Shown: positions 60,180-64,000 of the stretch, in pieces
Numbering within the stretch: the stretch's first letter is position 1
How the letters are laid out: each line of letters opens with the position of its first letter
NCBI RefSeq assembly: GCF_003319095.1
Contig: NZ_QOHI01000003.1
Coordinates: 372,001-436,000, forward strand
Direction: 5' to 3'
Length of the DNA stretch: 64,000 bases
Source of the DNA: Blastococcus sp. TBT05-19
GTDB taxonomy: Bacteria; Actinomycetota; Actinomycetes; Mycobacteriales; Geodermatophilaceae
Program-made: the position numbers and the translations under genes
Notes under the pieces: generated by a model
Databases searched by the model: none
Told to the model about the DNA's origin: nothing
What the model saw: only the letters and a program-made list of their open reading frames with translations

Positions 60180-61340
60180 GTGTCCCTGCCACCGCTGGTG
60201 GAGCCGGCCGCAGACCTGTCGATCGACGAGGTCCGCCGGTACAGCCGTCACCTGATCATCCCCGACGTCGGCATGGACGGGCAGAAGCGCCTGAAGAACG
60301 CCAAGGTGCTCGCCGTCGGTGCCGGTGGTCTGGGCTCGCCGGTGCTCATGTACCTGGCCGCCGCCGGGGTCGGCACCCTCGGCATCGTCGAGTTCGACAC
60401 CGTCGACGAGTCCAACCTGCAGCGCCAGATCATCCACGGCGCCTCCGACGTCGGCCGGTCCAAGGCCGAGAGCGCGCGGGACTCCATCAGGGAGATCAAC
60501 CCGCTCATCGACGTCCGGCTGCACGAGACGCGGCTGGACAGCGACAACGTCATGGAGATCTTCGCCGACTACGACCTGATCGTGGACGGCACGGACAACT
60601 TCGCCACGCGCTACCTGGTCAACGACGCGTGCGTGCTGCTGAACAAGCCCTACGTCTGGGGCTCGATCTACCGGTTCGACGGTCAGGTCTCGGTCTTCTG
60701 GAACGACCACGGGCCGAACTACCGCGACCTCTACCCGGTCCCGCCGCCGCCCGGCATGGTGCCCAGCTGCGCCGAGGGCGGGGTGCTCGGCGTCCTCTGC
60801 GCGACGGTCGGCGCCATCCAGGCCACCGAGGCCGTCAAGCTCATCACCGGCGTCGGCGAGACGCTGCTGGGCCGGCTGATGGTCTACGACGCCCTCGAGA
60901 TGACCTTCCGCGAGATCAAGATCCGCAAGGACCCGGAGGGTGAGCCGATCACCGGCCTCATCGACTACGAGACCTTCTGCGGCGTCGTCTCCACCGAGGC
61001 CCAGGAGGCCGCGGCCGGCGCGACCATCACCGTCGACGAGCTCAAGGACATGATGGACGCCGGCAAGGACTTCGAGCTGATCGACGTCCGCGAGCCGAAC
61101 GAGTACGAGATCGTGTCGATCCCGAGCGCGAAGCTCATCCCCAAGGACGAGCTGCTGTCGGGCCGGGCGCTGTCGCAGCTGCCGCAGGACAAGCCGATCG
61201 TGCTGCACTGCAAGACCGGTGTGCGTTCGGCCGAGGTGCTCGCCGCGATCAAGAACGCCGGCTTCAAGGACGCCGTCCACGTCCAGGGCGGCGTGACGGC
61301 GTGGGCCACCCGCATCGACAAGGCGCTGCCCACGTACTGA
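60180..61340 (+). CDS. moeZ: Adenylyltransferase/sulfurtransferase MoeZ
   Basis: Activates sulfur-carrier proteins (molybdopterin, cysteine or thiocarboxylate pathways) and transfers sulfur. 386 residues. E1-like domain: LAVGAGGLGSPVLMYLAAAG, DTVDESNLQRQIIHG, YETFCGVVS; rhodanese domain: FELIDVREPNEYEIVSIPSA and the Cys of IVLHCKTGVRSAEVL. It lacks the CxxC zinc pairs of MoeB, as other MoeZ proteins do. GTG 60180 with GAAGGAG 5 bp upstream. Confidence 0.95.
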   Translation: MSLPPLVEPAADLSIDEVRRYSRHLIIPDVGMDGQKRLKNAKVLAVGAGGLGSPVLMYLAAAGVGTLGIVEFDTVDESNLQRQIIHGASDVGRSKAESARDSIREINPLIDVRLHETRLDSDNVMEIFADYDLIVDGTDNFATRYLVNDACVLLNKPYVWGSIYRFDGQVSVFWNDHGPNYRDLYPVPPPPGMVPSCAEGGVLGVLCATVGAIQATEAVKLITGVGETLLGRLMVYDALEMTFREIKIRKDPEGEPITGLIDYETFCGVVSTEAQEAAAGATITVDELKDMMDAGKDFELIDVREPNEYEIVSIPSAKLIPKDELLSGRALSQLPQDKPIVLHCKTGVRSAEVLAAIKNAGFKDAVHVQGGVTAWATRIDKALPTY

Positions 61341-61350
61341 GCGTCGGATT

Positions 61351-61390
61351 ACGGCCCGGTTCGTTCCTCTCGGGGAGCGGGCCGGGCCGT
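61351..61390. terminator. Hairpin after moeZ
   Basis: ACGGCCCGG pairs with CCGGGCCGT around a 22-base interior that can fold further, 10 bp after the moeZ stop. Confidence 0.55.
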
Positions 61391-61410
61391 CGTCGTCTGT
61401 ACTGGGTCGC

Positions 61411-61992
61411 ATGGCCGACTTCTCGCCCGTCGAGCTCCTCGAGCTCTTCCAGCGCGCCCAGAACCAGTTCACCGACCGGGTGGATGCCGTCGACCCCGAC
61501 CAGTGGGAGGAGCCGTCGCTCCCGGGCTGGACGGTCGCCGACCTGGTCGCGCACCTCGTGAGCGAGCAGCTCTGGGTGCCGCCGCTCCTGGCCGGTGAGC
61601 CCTACGCCGAGGGCCGTTTCCCCGACGAGACCACCGACCTGCTCGGGAACGACCCCTTCATCGGCTGGGAGTCCGCGGCCGACGACGCGCTGTCGGCCTT
61701 CGCCGAGGACGACGCCCTCGTGCGCACGGTCCACCTGGAGCGCGGCGCCACCCCGGCCACCCGGTACATCCTCGAGATGACCGCCGACCTGACCGTGCAC
61801 GCCTGGGACCTCGCGCACGCGACCGGAAGCGACACCCAGCTGGACGGCGAGCTCGTGACGGCCGCACTCGTCTTCGCCGAGCAGTTGCCGGAGGACGGCG
61901 TCCCGGGGCTCTTCGACCCGCCGCTGGACGTGTCCTCCTCGGCCTCGCCGCAGACCCGCCTGCTCGCCCGTTTCGGCCGCAAGGACTCCTGA
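61411..61992 (+). CDS. TIGR03086/maleylpyruvate-isomerase-like DinB-fold protein
   Basis: 193 residues. QWEEPSLPGWTVADLVAHLV, then ADLTVHAWDLAHATGSDTQL, is the family signature; the HLV and TVHAWDLA His residues are the metal ligands in mycothiol-dependent relatives. Likely mycothiol-linked, substrate unknown. ATG 61411 is the start. A palindromic repeat follows its stop. Confidence 0.88.
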   Translation: MADFSPVELLELFQRAQNQFTDRVDAVDPDQWEEPSLPGWTVADLVAHLVSEQLWVPPLLAGEPYAEGRFPDETTDLLGNDPFIGWESAADDALSAFAEDDALVRTVHLERGATPATRYILEMTADLTVHAWDLAHATGSDTQLDGELVTAALVFAEQLPEDGVPGLFDPPLDVSSSASPQTRLLARFGRKDS

Positions 61993-61995
61993 CGG

Positions 61996-62055
61996 GAGGA
62001 CCCCCTCGCCCCCCACCGCTCGCATGCTCGCGACGGGGCCCTGCGAGGGGGCCGG
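61996..62055. repeat. Dispersed palindromic repeat, copy D
   Basis: AGGACCCCCTCGC, the core CACCGCTCGCATGCTCGCGA and GCGAGGGGGCC: it matches copy A except for a few bases, and the two outer arms carry the same extra base (CCCCC and GGGGG), keeping the stem paired. Confidence 0.75.
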
Positions 62056-62076
62056 GGATCGCGTCAGGATGGGCGG

Positions 62077-62370
62077 GTGACCGATGCCGTGCTCGACGTC
62101 GATGAGGCCGTGTTCGACGCCGTGGACCGCATCCCGCCGGGTCGGGTGAGCACCTACGGCGCGATCGGCCGGCTGGTCGGCGTCGGGCCCCGTCGGGTCG
62201 CGCGCGCCCTCTCGCAGGGCGGGGGAGCGGTGCCCTGGTACCGGGTGGTGCGCGCCGACGGGACGGCCGCGGAGCCGGTGCGGGCCCGGCAGCTGGAACT
62301 GCTGGCAACCGAGGGCGTGCCCGTGCGCAACGGTCGGGTGGTCCTGGCCGCCGTCGGCTGGCCGGACTGA
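62077..62370 (+). CDS. Alkyltransferase-like protein (ATL)
   Basis: 97 residues. IPPGRVSTYGAIGRLVGVGP, then RRVARALSQ, is the DNA-binding half of O6-alkylguanine methyltransferases. The catalytic PCHRV is PWYRVV, so the alkyl-accepting Cys is Trp near residue 53. ATL proteins bind alkylated guanine and pass it to nucleotide-excision repair. GTG 62077 is the start. Confidence 0.92.
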   Translation: MTDAVLDVDEAVFDAVDRIPPGRVSTYGAIGRLVGVGPRRVARALSQGGGAVPWYRVVRADGTAAEPVRARQLELLATEGVPVRNGRVVLAAVGWPD

Positions 62371-62413
62371 CGCCGTCCTCAGGTTCCTGGTCGTTCGTGC
62401 CGAACAGAGAGGC

Positions 62414-62575
62414 ATGAACACGATGGCATGCCGAGCGGTCGCCCAGGCGGGGCTGTCCGCCGCGACCGCCTCCCTCGACGACGAGGGGGCCTGGCCGCTG
62501 CTGCTCGTCGCCGGCTGGCTCACCACCGCCGCCGACCTGACCCTCGAGCAGACCCTCCTGGACTCGTTCGTCTGA
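62414..62575 (+). CDS. Small hypothetical protein
   Basis: 53 residues. ATG 62414 with AGAGAGG upstream. MNTMACRAVAQAGLSAATAS is followed by a hydrophobic helix (AWPLLLVAGWLTTAADLTLE). The frame shows normal codon use (G/C at third positions). It ends 1 bp before the end of a small minus-strand gene. Confidence 0.45.
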   Translation: MNTMACRAVAQAGLSAATASLDDEGAWPLLLVAGWLTTAADLTLEQTLLDSFV

Positions 62576-62576
62576 C

Positions 62577-62717
62577 CTACGGCTGCGGCTGCTGCGCGGG
62601 AAGAGCCGGCAGCGGCCGGATCGCCCGGCGCGGCCGAGCCGACGGACGGCGAGCCGTCCTGGCCTCCTCGGCGAGCTGACGGGCGGCCACGACCGACGCC
62701 GGCTCGGGGGCGGTCAC
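62577..62717 (-). CDS. Small basic protein coupled to the anti-sigma-like gene
   Basis: 46 residues. GTG 62717 overlaps the upstream stop (GTGA). TAPEPASVVAARQLAEEART, then an Arg/Pro-rich tail. Translational coupling and a plausible helix are the only support. Confidence 0.35.
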   Translation of the reverse strand: MTAPEPASVVAARQLAEEARTARRPSARPRRAIRPLPALPAQQPQP

Positions 62718-63700
62718 CCGTACCCCAGGTCTTCGCGGCACTGCTGCTCCACGACGGCGTAGGTCTCCATCTCCGCCGGGTCGTCGGTCTCGTAGCCGAA
62801 GGAGTCGGGGTGCACGGTGACCTCCACGCCGCGACCGGTCAGGCACTGCACCATGGACGAGAGGTAAGCGGTGGGGGAGCCCACCACCGCGGTACCGGGC
62901 CGCTCGGTGTCGAACTGCTGCGGCGGCATCCGGTAGGCGACCGCGCCGTCGCGGAGCACCTGCAGCTCGACGTACAGCGGCCAGGTCGGGCTCGGCGCCC
63001 TGCTGATCGCCACGCCGTCCACGGCGGGCACGTCCTGGTAGCCGCCGACCGGTTCGCCGTCCGCGTCCAGCGCGCCGTACCGGACCTGGTCGCCCGGCTT
63101 GGTCACCACGACCAGGTAACCCTCGTCGCCGGTCGCGTCGTGCAGCGCCATGGGGGTGTCGGGGAAGGCGAAGTCCGGACCCCACGTCAGAGCCATGCCG
63201 TCCGCGGTGGCACCGGTGAACCAGGCGAAGAGCGTGCGGTCGCCGACCACCCCTTCGACCAGCGCCCACACCTGCCCGTCGGTCATCTCCCCGGCGAACA
63301 GCACCCGGCGGGTGTCCACGGGAGGGACGACGGACTCCCCGGGGTCACGGGGGATGCCGTCGTCCCAGCTCAGCTGCACGATCCGGTCGAGGAGCTCCCG
63401 GTCGCCGGCCAGCGAGCCGCGGGTCGGGATGTCGTAGAGGTCCACCGCGCGCTCGGCGCTCTCGCGGGGGCCGGCTGCCTGTCCGGGGTCCTCCAGCTGC
63501 GTGCGCAGCAGGGGCAGCCCGCCGCTCAGCAGCGCGACCGCGAGCGCCCCGCCGACGAGCCCGCCGGCGACCTGCCGGGTGCGCCGGCGCCGGAGCTCGC
63601 GGGAGCCGGCGAGGACCGTCTCGTGCAGGTCCCAGCGGGGAGCGTCCACGGCGTCGGCACGGTCGGCGAAGTTGCTGCGCAGGAGCTGTTCGACGTCCAT
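62714..63700 (-). CDS. Membrane-anchored, anti-sigma-like partner of the sigma factor
   Basis: 328 residues. The first ~45 residues (VEQLLRSNFADRADAVDAPR) are inside; VAGGLVGGALAVALLSGGLP is the transmembrane segment; the large outside part ends VVEQQCREDLGYG. The sigma-factor stop lies 1 bp before its ATG, so it is probably cotranscribed and coupled. Anti-sigma function is inferred from this position and topology. Confidence 0.7.
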   Translation of the reverse strand: MDVEQLLRSNFADRADAVDAPRWDLHETVLAGSRELRRRRTRQVAGGLVGGALAVALLSGGLPLLRTQLEDPGQAAGPRESAERAVDLYDIPTRGSLAGDRELLDRIVQLSWDDGIPRDPGESVVPPVDTRRVLFAGEMTDGQVWALVEGVVGDRTLFAWFTGATADGMALTWGPDFAFPDTPMALHDATGDEGYLVVVTKPGDQVRYGALDADGEPVGGYQDVPAVDGVAISRAPSPTWPLYVELQVLRDGAVAYRMPPQQFDTERPGTAVVGSPTAYLSSMVQCLTGRGVEVTVHPDSFGYETDDPAEMETYAVVEQQCREDLGYG

Positions 63701-63701
63701 C

Positions 63702-64000
63702 TCAGCGGCCTCCGTTCACGTAGGCGGGGTTCTCGACGAGGGCTCTCAGGCGGTCCAGACCCCGGCTGGTCTGGGTCTTGACGGTGTTGACCGAGCAGCC
63801 GAGCACCGCGGCCGTGCCGGTCTCGCTCAGGTCCTCCCAGTAGCGGAGGACCAGCACCGCACGCATGCGGGGCGGCAGCGTCGCGAGCGCCTGGGTGAGC
63901 TCGTCGCGGTCGCCGAGGTCGGAGCGGGGCCGGTCGTCGGCCTGCTCGACCGCGGGCAGGTCGACGATCTCCTGCACGGTCCGCCGCCGGTGCCATCCGG
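63702..64000 (-). CDS. SigE-type ECF sigma factor (cut by window edge)
   Basis: The visible C-terminal ~99 residues contain WHRRRTVQEIVDLP (linker) and region 4: LTQALATLPPRMRAVLVLRY, WEDLSETGTAAVLGCSVNTV, then KTQTSRGLDRLRALV. Region 2 lies beyond the window. The membrane partner gene follows on the same strand. The putative Shine-Dalgarno of that gene is within this gene's last codons. Confidence 0.9.
   Translation of the reverse strand, partial: GWHRRRTVQEIVDLPAVEQADDRPRSDLGDRDELTQALATLPPRMRAVLVLRYWEDLSETGTAAVLGCSVNTVKTQTSRGLDRLRALVENPAYVNGGR

Overview
The window is 64 kb of very GC-rich actinobacterial chromosome with dense, short-spaced genes. Actinobacterial hallmarks include a WhiB2-type regulator, MtrA-MtrB-LpqB, FbiA/FbiB for coenzyme F420, a DUF3499 protein, an Rv3235-like protein, DUF3107 and DUF3152 proteins, and MoeZ. 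From memory of the Mycobacterium tuberculosis gene order, much of positions 7994-62370 follows the Rv3262-Rv3204 block, with gaps and insertions. I infer a non-mycobacterial actinomycete, possibly of the Geodermatophilaceae. That placement is inference, and no rRNA or tRNA gene is present to confirm it.

Positions 1-7090 are accessory. A large RHS-repeat surface protein, cut by the left edge, ends in a Hint domain and a short C-terminal toxin-like tip of clearly lower GC. A small gene directly downstream is the obvious immunity candidate. About 690 bp of decayed sequence follows.

Positions 7098-20427 form the conserved sugar-nucleotide, F420 and mannose block. It holds rfbA, fbiB and fbiA on the minus strand, then whiB2, four small conserved genes, phosphomannomutase, a Trm112-like protein and a SIS-domain protein. 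A DUF808 membrane protein and a glycerol-3-phosphate dehydrogenase sit before manA.

Positions 20456-26966 hold a GT-C membrane glycosyltransferase divergent from a GlfT2-like galactofuranosyltransferase. Next come two tandem, closely related exported or anchored HNH-nuclease/excalibur proteins and a small membrane protein. Positions 27102-38608 hold ahcY, mtrA-mtrB-lpqB, a ComF-like phosphoribosyltransferase, hpf, two minus-strand genes and secA.

Positions 38675-50320 contain a LysM membrane protein, a small excisionase-like regulator, an orphan SAF/CpaE-like pair, a WS/DGAT acyltransferase with a changed catalytic motif, a MaoC-like protein, Nudix, PH-domain, PHP and RecB-like proteins, and a LysE exporter. 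Positions 50391-64000 contain the LysG-type regulator, an MpaB-like oxygenase, hydrolases, a PQQ-propeller protein, a DEAD-box helicase that seems to lack a normal start codon, a ferritin-like protein, DUF3107, TetR, DUF3152, moeZ, an alkyltransferase-like protein and, at the right edge, a SigE-type sigma factor with its likely membrane partner.

Between genes there are long perfect hairpins. A dispersed palindromic repeat occurs in four places. One 45-bp palindrome contains the stop codons of both convergent genes.
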